Shown: positions 22,576-32,559 of the stretch, piece after piece | Layout of the letters: each line of letters starts with the position of its first letter | Position numbering within the stretch: the stretch's first letter is position 1 | NCBI RefSeq assembly: GCF_018294505.1 | Contig: NC_057800.1 | Location: 172,913,703-172,977,702 of the forward strand | Direction of reading: 5' to 3' | DNA length: 64,000 bases | Source of the DNA: Triticum aestivum | Taxonomy: Eukaryota; Streptophyta; Magnoliopsida; Poales; Poaceae | Made by a program: the position numbers and the translations under genes | Notes under the pieces: generated by a model | Databases searched by the model: none | Told to the model about the DNA's origin: nothing | Seen by the model: only the letters and a program-made list of their open reading frames with translations

Positions 22576-25500
22576 ATGGCTACAGAGAAATCAGCAAGGA
22601 AGGGTGGCAGACAACATCGAGGGGGAACATCAAGAGATCTGCCTGATGACCTCTCAGAGCTGTACAAGACCGATCCAGAAGAGGATTACAATCAGCGCAA
22701 GACACGAATCCAATGGATTCGAAGATATTGGGCCGAACAATGGTTTAAATACAAGTTTGTGACCCAGGAGTATGCTGAGAAGAATGCCATCAAGAGTCCT
22801 TGGGGTGACATTCTCTTCCGAAGCCTTCAACCCAAGACCAGAGCTGAAGCTATTGCTCAAGGTTTCTATCCCTGTATGGTCCGTGGACCATAGCCTGAAA
22901 ATGCCAACCTATCATCACTGCTCTGGTGTCGTGACGATAATCTCTTCAAGCGCAACTTCCAGCATGCAAAGGCATCAGCCAAGGAAAACAAGAAGTCATT
23001 GGGACTAGACTTCAACCCTGGTCCTTCTGCTCCCCGGGCTGACGACACACATGATGCTGAACCCAATATCATCGGACCTTTCTACAACCTTGATGGCCTT
23101 ATCACTCACATTTCTGTTCAAGGTGCCAAAGTGGATCATTCTGATGATGATGCCGACACTGATGAAGCCCCAGCTCCTGCTCCAAAGCCACAGAAGCAAA
23201 AGAAGGCTAAAGCTTCAAAGTCAGCTGCTCCTCCAAAAGCTTCACGTGCGAAGCCACTGGCTACTGCACCTCCTGAAGACAGTGTGCAGTCTGAAGATCT
23301 ATCACGTATCTCCAAGAATACGGAGATGAAAAAGAATACTGATCAGGCATTGACCCCTGCTACCATTATGCGAGACGAACCAATTGATCTGTCCAGTGAT
23401 GAAGATCTTGCAGATGACGCTCTTGAGCAACTGATTAAGAGCAAGGAAGAAGCATAAATCTTCAATGATTTGCCTCTCTTTGACGTGGCAATCATCCACA
23501 ACTTCATTGATGAGTGGTTTGAAACCCCCAATCTCAGCTTTGACGATCTGCAACTTCCAATTGGCCTCAGCGTCTCTTTCACTGGCGCCATTGCTTCTGA
23601 GCTAGCTCTAGCTCAATGCATCATTGAACTGAAGCAAAAGATCGACTATGAGAAAGCTCAGTTCAAGAAGCACATGGCAAAGCTCAGCGTGCAAGATGTC
23701 AAAAACTTCAAGGTTATGCTGCACGAGCTCAAGGAAGCTTTTCTCAAGAAACGAGAAGAAGCTAAAGGTTCTCGTGAGCGCATGAAGAGTCTGGCTGACA
23801 AGTGTGTGCAAGCCTACAATGAAGCTGAGAAGCGCAAGGCTCTTGGGGGTCCTGGCATCGACCCTAGAATGGCTGCAAAGAAGAAGTAGCCATCGACTGA
23901 CCAATCTGCACCTTCAAGGCGAGAAGAACCTCGCATTGTCTTCCCAAGCAGCATGTCCGGCTCGAAGCCAAAGGTCAAGTCAACCGCTTCAGAACTGAAG
24001 AAGACAAGGGCTGCCGAGGCTGAAGCCAGAAAGAGGAAAAATCCTGAAGCTTCTGATGTTGCTCCCTCCAAGAAGAAGCACAAAACCAAGAGAGATCGGG
24101 CTGCTCCCACAGAGCCCCTTGTTGTCAAGCCCATCTAGGTTGCTCGTCCTGACTCTTCGCATCAAGAACAACGAATGATAGTTCATGAGCCTGCTTCCAC
24201 AGAGGCTCCTAAAGCTTAAGACTTTCCAGCAGTTGGCCCCACCGCTTGTGAAGACATTGGTCACCATGCCAATGTTGAAGATGATGTAGTTCTTCCTCAG
24301 CTCGAGCACAACTTGATATCATCGCCTGTTCTCACGAACAGCAAACTCATCAGCATTGGTCGTCCTCTGACGCCAATTTCTCAGGATGCATCATGGGCTG
24401 ATCACCCACAACAACAAGAAACCCCTAGTACTCCCCAACAACAAGTCACCCCACCAGTGCAAGAAGAAGAAGATGACTATGAGGCCCAGCCAACTCCATC
24501 TTCACAGGCGTCGCCAGCATTACGCAGGCTTCACAAAGGACCAAGGCCCCAAGTTCCTCCTTTGAGCGTTCCAGAAGGAGAAGTGCACCACCAATCTGTT
24601 GCACGTCAGGTGTTCCCAGAAGCCACTCCTACTGTGAATGTCTCCGAGTCTGAAGCTAAAGTTGCTGAAGACAATCCGGCTGCATCAGCCGAAGGAAAAC
24701 AAGCAGAAGAACGTGTCCCTACTCCCCCATCACTAAAGAAGTTGTTCCTGAAGTGAACGTGTCGGTGCCCGACCCTCTAGCTCCTCAAGTGGAGGTTGAG
24801 AATCCTGAGGCAGCCACCACTAACAAAACTGCTGCCAATGACATGGTCATGGCTGAAGACAATGTGGAGCCTGCACCTAACACTGTGCCAGAAGCCAATG
24901 AAGCCAATGATGCACCTGCAACAGATGTGCAGCCTGACGCCTCTGTTGATGCCACTGCTCCTGTTCTGCCACCAAGGCCACATACTATCGAGCAAGCATA
25001 CAACTATGGCCAGCTTATCACTGTCAAATGGCCTCTTCTTGTTCCTCCACCTGCTGCTGGTCCCCAATTTGACTATCACGTCGAGCGCAGGCCTCAAGTT
25101 CAGAAGCCAATGCCAAGGCTGCCTAGGTTTCTAGGCACTGCATCAGCACACGGATCATTCAATATCAATGCCTTCAAAGCACACAACACCTTCTTTAATA
25201 GCGCCAAGAACCCCTACTCTAAGGCAAGAATATCTTCTGATCGGTTCTGGAGCTATCAGCAGCGCTGTTATTACTCATGCATCTTATACAATCAAGGTCA
25301 CATTTTCCCCATAGGCGTCTTGACACTGAAGCCATAACTGGTCTGCCCTGTTTGGAAGAAGCGCTGGATTGCTTCAGAGAGTCTGGCTTGTTGCAGTTCA
25401 TCACTGACAAGGAGCACTGGAACGAAGAATTGCTGCTCCAATTCTATGCCACTCTTCATATTTGTGGCTACAACAGGGATCCGAAGACTTGGATCCTTGA

Positions 25501-26683
25501 GTGGATGACAGGCAATGTTCATCATGAAGCCAAAGCCTTTGATATCATTGAACTCACTGCCCTGCCCACTCCAGGTGATCTTTATGAACCTGGTTGTCAG
25601 CTTCACCGTGCTGCTATGGAAAGCATTTTTCACAAGCCTGAACCCAACACGAGTCAGATGCTTAGCATGATGAAGCCTTTGCCTCCCGATGTTGAATATC
25701 CTAAGGAGTTCTTTGTTGAAGACCTTGAGTATCTGCCACGTACTATCTATCACATTATAAGGCGAACTCTCTGGCCCATCAAAGGACATTCTCCACATGC
25801 AAAGCTTGAAGGTGCAATGAAGACTTTGGTCTTCCATATTCTTCACGACAAAAGCTTCAATGCACAAGACTTCTTCATCCGCCAACTTGCTGCATTAGGA
25901 TCTGATCTCTTTGGCTTGAAGTTTTACGCTCCATGGATTATGCGTCTGATCAAACTGCACTCAGCTGTCACCTATCAACCCTCTGCTCGCAATCATCTGA
26001 TTTTTCTGCCTGACGTCGATATGTCAGTTGAAGCCATCTATCCAGAGCCTGCCAAGGAGCCCCTTAGTCTTCAAAATGCTGATAATCAAAGCTTCTCATA
26101 ACACATTGAAGGAGTCCCAGCAGTCACTCGAGTTTATCCTTTGGCTGGTACTACCCGTGCACCTCATCGTTCCCTCACTGAAGCCACTGAAAGCACCATT
26201 GCACAACAGCCTGAGAAGCGATCTCATGTTGTCAATGACCGAGAGCTTCTAGTTGCCCTTCATCAGAAACAGGATAAGCATCATGACTGGCTGAAGCGCC
26301 AAATGCAAAGCCTCTTGGTGGACGTAAACAAGATTCGCAACCTTGCCACCAATAATGCCTTTGTCGCCCATGAAACTTGTCGGCGTACATGGAAAGGGCT
26401 GGCGCTTATGTGTCCTGAAGATGATCTTCAAGATGATGGCTTCTCTGAACGCTTCAAGTTTGACTCAACACCTCCGAGAAGGACTGTGTTGCGGCGTACT
26501 CCGTCTCTTGAAGACTCTGACTTCTCCTCCTCTGCTGCAACAGTGAATGCATGTGTCATCGATGATGAAGACGATGCTACTTCACCACCTTCAGCGCGAA
26601 TCAACACTGCACCAAGTTCGTCTGCACCGCCAACCAACACCGACGACCCTGCTGCTTCACCAACTCCTCATGGGAACGAGTAG
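22576..26683 (+). pseudogene. Sirevirus second ORF region ('env-like' position), decayed
   Basis: One ancestral frame can be followed from ATG 22576 (MATEKSARKGGRQ) to TAG at 26681. Its parts are a basic N-terminus, a domain with WIRRYWAEQWFKYKF, an acidic/Pro/Lys-rich linker, a long helical stretch near 23610-23850 (likely coiled coil), and a Pro/Glu-rich linker. A folded domain follows at about 25100-26000, with FYATLHICGYNRDP and WILEWMTGNVHHEAKAFD. It ends in a Ser/Asp-rich tail. The folded domain resembles the plant 'putative plant transposon protein' domain (from memory). I see no signal peptide or transmembrane segment, so an envelope role is not supported. Stops lie at 22891, 23455, 23887, 24136, 24217, 24754 and 26099; frameshifts near 24750 and 25305. 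Confidence 0.7.
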
Positions 26684-27192
26684 GTCTCTATGTCTTCAAA
26701 CCTTTTTGGTCCTTACTGACAAAAGGGGGAGAAGCATATGAGTTTGATAGTCTTCAAGCGGGTCCATATGGGCGGTGGTTTTATATTTTGCCTAGTGCTT
26801 ACAACTCTCGCTTTTTGATACATTTGGTTCTTTGAGTTGTAACACTTAAACTCGATGGTCGTCTGCTACTTATTTGCTATTCTGTGATGCGATGATAAAT
26901 TCCGCATGTGCGATGATAACTTCCGCACTTAGGTCATTCTGCAGACGTCCATTTTTCATTATGCATGTCATTATCTTCACATACTTTTCATGCATGATGA
27001 ATTGTCGTCATAAGTTGAAGAGGATCTCCACAAGTACAACCTGCCATGTGCATTTGCATTCCAAAAGCAAATTACTTATATGCACAACTTCAGGGGGAGC
27101 CTTTGCCACTTATGAAGACAATACCTAAATCCTTTACATTTCACATACTTTTATCCCCGTTGAAAACTTCAACCAGTTTGTCATCAATCACC

Positions 27193-27206
27193 AAAAAGGG
27201 GGAGAT
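27193..27206 (+). other. Sirevirus polypurine tract
   Basis: AAAAAGGGGGAGAT lies directly before the 3' LTR. It primes plus-strand DNA synthesis in LTR retroelements, and its form is characteristic of Sireviruses. Confidence 0.85.
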
Positions 27207-28539
27207 TGTAAGTGCATCTAGTGCCACCCCTAGTTGGTTTTGGAGTATTGATGACAAACCTGGTTGAGGGACTAATGTGTTTGTGAGTATTGCAGGATAA
27301 CACAGGTAGAAGTCCCTCATAGATTCGGTTTTCCTACCAGAGATGACCGCTAAAAATGTATGAATACATTGAATGTCAAAGGTGGTATGTGAAGACATTC
27401 ACATTGAAGACTATGACAAGAGAAGACATTGTGTGAAGACTATGGAGCGCGAAGACTTAGTTGTTTCGTCATTCTTCTTCTTCTTTGTTGATTCGTAGGA
27501 ACCACCGTACTGTTAAGTGGGGTCCAAGAGAACTAGTCAGAATGACTGAAGTAATGCTTAACCAAAATTCTATGTCTTCGAGTGAAGACAATGAGAGCAA
27601 ATCTTATCCAGAGTTGGATAAGTCAGCTTTGCTTGTAGCCCAAGTAAAGTTGCCGTGTGTGTTTGAAATCTGACCGTTGGAACACGTGTCAGTTCCTTAG
27701 TGACCCAGGGTCATTTCAGACAAATCAGGTTGGGTTGCCTAGTGGCTATAAATAGACCACCCCCTACAACCATAAACGGTTGGCTGCTCAGAGTTAGTGT
27801 ACGGCTTTTGTCGTTTGAGAGCAACCCACCTCGAAGCCTTTGAGAGAGAATTCTTTGCGAGGATAAAGCCCTAACCACCCAGAGCCAAAGAGTGTTAGGC
27901 ATCACTGAAATCTTCCTGTCTGTGTGATCTGAAGACTTATTACACTTGAGGACTGTGAATCCTCCAGCCGGTTAGGCGTCGTGTTCTAAGCATCCAAGAG
28001 TCATTGTGGATCGCCGGTGAACGAAGTCTGTGAAGGTTTGAGAGTCTACCTTGAAGACTTACCAAAGTGATTGGGCGAGGACTAGGTGTCCTTAGCTCAA
28101 GGGGAATAAGGTGAAGACGCGGTCTTCTGAGTTGAATCTCAGCCTCCCTAACCAGACGTACAGTTGTCACAGCAACTGGAACTGGTCCAACAAATCATTG
28201 TCTTCAATGAGTCACTGGTTTCATCCTTCCCATTCCTTTACTTACTGTTGGCCTTGGTGAAGTCATTGTATGATTGCATTATCTTTTGTCTTCACTGAGT
28301 AACTGTTTGTTCTGATTGGCTTCACACTATATTCCTACCTGATCTATACTGCCTAGCTGCTATTAGTCATTGTGCTTTCACTTCATTGAATACTTGACTA
28401 TGGCTTGCTTAGTGTAGTCTACCTTCCACTGCATGGTAATACGTTTATTTCTATCATTCGTCTTTGAAACTTCCATGTTTTGAAGACTTCCATAAAAATC
28501 GCCTATTCACCCCCCTCTAGTCGATCACTAGCACTTTCA
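27207..28539 (+). repeat. Sirevirus 3' LTR
   Basis: Full-length partner of the 5' LTR with TATAAATA at 27747-27754. It ends GCACTTTCA at 28539 and is followed by the AGTAC duplication. Confidence 0.92.
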
Positions 28540-28544
28540 AGTAC
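28540..28544. repeat. Target-site duplication AGTAC (right)
   Basis: Matches 13876-13880 exactly and confirms the outer limits of the Sirevirus. Confidence 0.95.
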
Positions 28545-28870
28545 CACCTCTCTTGCGACGCTGTGTAGGCTTATGCTGATATGTTGAGGGTGCTGCGGGT
28601 GCGATGGCTGTCGGCGGCGGGGAAGAAGACTTTAGACGGTAGACGGCCAGGTCGGGGGATATATCCTGTTGCCGTGGACGAGGCGGTCATAGGAGCGGCA
28701 ACGGCATGGTGGACGACAGCGCCGATGAAGCGAGAGGAGGCGATGAAAGGATCCTGGTCCAGCGCCGTGGATGAGAGACGTCCATCTCTTGCAGTGGACG
28801 ACGGGGTAGGGGTAGCGGCTCTGGCAAGGTGGAGGATGGGGTGGCGAACGGAGGAGGCTGGCCGCAGTGC
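28545..28870. other. GC-rich stretch with GTGGACGA words
   Basis: Contains repeated GTGGACGAGGCGG/GTGGACGAC-type words that are seen again at 31925-32210. An open frame exists on the plus strand, but its Arg/Gly/Ala/Trp-rich composition looks like repeat-driven openness and not a protein. Confidence 0.4.
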
Positions 28871-28879
28871 AGAGGTTGT

Positions 28880-29390
28880 CGTGCCGCCGATAGTGTATGA
28901 ATGGGGAAATGGAGGGGAGGGGGGATCTCGAACTTTGGGTCGCGCTTCTCTGAAATGGGGGAAAGTTACGAACTTATCCCTCGTTTAAAATTTTGGACAT
29001 CGCGTCGGTTGGGGATAGGACGGTAATCTCGCATCTCCAAAATATTTGTCGGTAAATATTTCGGGCGAGGAGAGGGTGTTTTGCCGCCCACGGTTGTCGC
29101 CCACGGTGTATGAACGGGGCTGAAAGGTAGGGCGGTTGTGTCACGTCTGATGGAAGTTACACATCTGCCCCTATTTAAAATATTAGCCTACATCGATTTC
29201 GGACGAGGAGAGTTTGTTTTGCCGCCCACCGTGTATGAATGGGGAAATGGAGGAAGAGACACATGTCTTTCGGACGAGCTTGAATCAAATGTGCTTTGCC
29301 ACCCATGTTTGGCGCCCACTGTGTCTGAATGGGCTCAGAGGCCGTCGTGTCACATCTGATTGAAGTTACTAGTCTACCCCTATCGACAGT
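28880..29390. repeat. Degenerate repeats around GCCGCCCAC..TGTATGAATGGGG
   Basis: Four related blocks (about 28881, 29082, 29221 and 29308) carry GCCGCC(CAC)..TGTATGAATGGGG-like cores. They are linked to CGGACGAGGAGAG upstream and GTCACRTCTGATNGAAGTTAC...CCCCTAT downstream. The unit spacing varies from 70 to 200 bases. No coding role is seen; it could be the sub-terminal region of a DNA transposon. Confidence 0.5.
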
Positions 29391-29945
29391 AGTGTAAATC
29401 CGATTGATAAGGATGTCAAGTGTCAGGGGTAGACAGTAATTTCCATCTCGCAAACACTTGCTTCGGGCAGCCCACAAATTATAGTGGGTGTTTAGCCGCT
29501 TCGTTCAAAACTTGGGAGAATTAGCATTCACATTTTCCCTGGGACCTGGCAGACTAAATTCAAATCCAATTTGTATTCGATTACGAATATCCACAGATAA
29601 TTATACATTTTGTTATTTATTTCTTCAAAACCACAACAAAGATTTATTCCACCTTTATATATGATTATGATTTAGAAATGCCGCGTTCTTCGAATTCAGT
29701 AGGTTGGATACACTCTGAGTCAAACAGTTATTTCATCCAATACAATATACTCACACGAAAAACAGTTCACCTTATGTCAATCATACAAGTACTGAGGATT
29801 ACCTCGCCTAAAAAATTCGGATCATTACAACACATGGACAACATAGGGGGTCTTGCAACATAATCCATTCAGATACATGACACAACATGCAAGTACAATA
29901 ATCTAATGACAATTCCAATTGGTATCTAAGAAGAACCGGGATTAC

Positions 29946-30281
29946 CTTGGGCTTCAGATAGCAGAAACAGCAAGACCTCCTCCGTCTTCAAATGCAACCT
30001 TCTTACTTCCTCCAATTCTTGGGTTGCTTACATAATGCGTGCTGCCAATTCCATAATTTCCAGCCTCAAGATAAAGATTACCTCATTCATGGCAGCCACA
30101 CCATATCTTTCTGCGTCTAGTAGAGCCTCAAGCACTATAATATCTATGCTTAGACTGCTCTCCGGTGGTGTTGCCTCTGAACTGGTACCATCTGGTAACA
30201 TGGATGGCGCACTGCTTCCACAAATAGATTCTGGGGTTGTACAATGTGTCCTAGTGTGAACGGCATCTTGAAAGGTTTCCG
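29946..30281 (-). pseudogene. Exon-like coding stretch, unknown protein
   Basis: On the minus strand a 336-base stretch is flanked by an acceptor-like TGATGTCCAG (before 30281) and a donor-like CAAG/GTAAT (29946). It reads FQDAVHTRTHCTTPESICG..., then a helical region (IIVLEALLDAERYGVAAMN, EVIFILRLEIMELAARIM) and ELEEVRRLHLKTEEVLLFL. A TAA at 30030-30028 interrupts it. That TAA is also part of GTAAGC, so the first exon could end at 30032 instead. Composition and heptad-like leucines suggest a coiled coil. A possible upstream exon lies at about 31066-30990 (VQNKLQQLDLQPRDADDIF). Likely a transposon-associated gene; I do not recognise the family. Confidence 0.4.
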
Positions 30282-31924
30282 CTGGACATCAGTAAGAGAT
30301 AGTTATCGTATGATCCAGGCAGTAAGCTTACATGGTAAATGACGGACGAATTATTGCCGAGCATGGCAAACTATATTTAAATGGTTCGAAGCAGCATCAG
30401 CCGAAAAGAAATTAAAATGGTAAGATGAAACTAGGGATGTAAGTGGCAAATAAGCGACATCCGCCAGTCCCATCTAGTTAGTTTTTGCTACCTCCCTAGT
30501 TCATTTTCCTCAAAAAACAAAAAATCTTTTGAACTATCATACCACTAGTGGACTTTAATCGGGATTAAATGGGACCCAGTTGACATCCCTAGTTTAAAGG
30601 GAGTGTACAACCACTATATTTAAGTTGCCAATGCATCTAAACAGTTGAAATAATCTGAGAAAGCACTTAACAGTGTGGCCTCATATAAACTACGAAGACA
30701 GTCTTGTGATGAAATTGAGAGGAAAAGTTAAGGACTCAAATGAAATAGGCATGCATTTCTTTATGATAGTACAACAGGCACTGCTGACATATTGACCAAC
30801 TCAGGTATAGCGTAACAACAAATAAGCCTTCGAATCAAGCAATACAGCAAAGCAGACAACTGAACTATTTGTAATTCGGTAGGATTACACGTTGAGGGCA
30901 CAAGCCAAGAAAGCAGCCCACTCGCATTATATTTCACATGTACTAAAACACACTGGCTTACCATATGTTGCTGTGAAGCCTAGCTGCTATTGCAATGTTC
31001 TTTGAAGATATCGTCAGCATCTCGTGGTTGCAAATCTAGTTGTTGTAGTTTATTCTGCACCATCTATTTAGGTAAAATTAATTTTAATCGCATGCACTGG
31101 TCCGAATTGATCATCAATGGTTCATCTAAACTAATGAAAGAAGGGTGTGTGTGCATACATGACAATATATCTGCTTCCCTCTATTTTTATGCTTGTTCGA
31201 GGTGCCAGCCCCAAAAGAACAAATATTTTGCTTGATGGGGTTGGCAGCTCCATAATTAATAGAAGCATCAAATTAGTCATGCAACTTGGGAAGATCAAGA
31301 ACACACAAACAAGTAATGAACAGAGGCTCAGAGCAGTGATGTGATAGCTAGCATCAGAAAATGTAGGGTAAAACGAACAAAAAGCAGCGGAACCACATGC
31401 TAGTTTGCTGATGTGTAATTAATCATAGAGAACATTAAGCAGTCTGATGGAACCAACAGGTGGCATCAGAACAAAACTAAAGCATATTAACTATATGTGC
31501 ACTGGTATGTAATTTAGCACATGTAACATGTTCACTGCCAGAAGTATGGCCCTACAGGTGCAAGCAGAATAACACGTCTCATGAAAAATTGGATGATGCC
31601 TTGAAGAAATTCAAAGGTGCGGTGCTTATGCTAGGAAAGTGAACGTAGGCGCCGGTCGTTGGATAATAGTACCTGATTCTCGGCGGTGTATGGGTATTGT
31701 TGTCATACTTGATAGCTAAGGATCATCGATGGTGCTCGTGTTGCGGTTGAGTTTGGGCCAGCTATCGCCGTCGCTGAAGCGGCTCCAGTGCTATGGTTGC
31801 GGTGCCTGTCGACATACAAGAAAGCTCATCTGTGGTAAGTGAACAGTTGCATGATAAAGAGAAAAACCGAAGGAGTACAAATCGAAATAACTTGATGAGG
31901 CTGCGGCATCGGTAAAGCCGGGCC
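30282..31924. other. AT-rich sequence without a clear gene
   Basis: Apart from the possible short minus-strand exon at 31066-30990 (VQNKLQQLDLQPRDADDIF), I see no coding region or named repeat. It probably belongs to the same transposon as 9364-13875, or to its former flank. Confidence 0.35.
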
Positions 31925-32210
31925 GGTGGAGTTGAATATGGCGTCCGTGGAGCGGGTCCGGTGCAGTGGACGAAGGCTTCAGCGGGCGTGTTGTACAATG
32001 CTTTCGGTGAGGCGGATCTGTTGCGGCGGACGAGGGCTTGTATGAAGGTGCCAAAGAAGGGGCGGACGAGAGAGTCAGTGAAGGGCCTACGCTGTGGTGG
32101 ACGAGGGCGCCGATTAAGCAGATCCAGTGCGGTGGACCATGATGGCAGCCAAGGAGATCTAGAGCGGTGGACAAGCCAGTCGCTGAAGCGGCTCCGGTGA
32201 AGTGGTGAGT
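31925..32210. repeat. Degenerate GCGGTGGACGAGGGC repeats
   Basis: Six to eight imperfect copies of a GTGGACGAGGGC-type word at 40-60-base spacing, some followed by GCTGAAGCGGCTCCGGTG-like sequence. They are in the same orientation as those at 28655-28810, so the two blocks bracket 28870-31925 as direct repeats. Confidence 0.5.
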
Positions 32211-32554
32211 TGGCAGTTGGGGGTTCCAAGGTGCGGAAGGTAGATCCGGCGGGGTGTGAGGTCCACCGCTGCGGCGGAGGACTAGATTCGGCGACTTGCC
32301 GTGGTTGGGGGGGGGGTCGGGGAGGGGAAGGGGAGGGGCTATGGGGAAGAATGTTGGGGGCAAAGAGGGGAAAACAATGGAGTTACCAAAGCAGCCCTTT
32401 TCCGTTCATGTGGCAGGGGTAAAACAGGAATATCGCAGAGCTAAACTTTCGGGCGTGTGATATTTCGATGTGAGCGGGAAGTTTAAAAGCTTTTGGCGCC
32501 TAAAATTATAAATAATCTGCTCTTGTACGGCCGACTATGATATCCTGGCCGACA

Positions 32555-32559
32555 ATTTG
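32555..32559. repeat. Target-site duplication ATTTG (left)
   Basis: ATTTG precedes the Gypsy 5' LTR and recurs at 45568-45572 after the 3' LTR. Confidence 0.95.

Larger units (their letters stand above)
13881..28539 (+). mobile_element. Complete Sirevirus-type (Maximus-like) Copia retrotransposon
   Basis: The element is 14.66 kb, with LTRs at 13881-15206 and 27207-28539 that begin TGTAAGTG and end TTTCA. It has a Met-tRNA primer site at 15208 and polypurine tract AAAAAGGGGGAGA before 27207. Order is gag-PR-IN-RT-RH, then a long second ORF region. The large size, extended Lys/Ser- and Glu-rich gag, extra region after pol and this polypurine tract are all typical of the Sirevirus (SIRE/Maximus) lineage. 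LTRs differ by roughly 4-5% in the first 400 bases and less later, by eye. All genes are broken. Confidence 0.9.

Noticed and set aside
22576..26683. True viral envelope gene in the Sirevirus
   Set aside because: No signal peptide, membrane anchor or cysteine pattern visible; position alone is not evidence.
31762..32363. Pro/Ser-rich minus-strand ORFs
   Set aside because: They follow the GTGGACGAGGGC repeats and look compositional.
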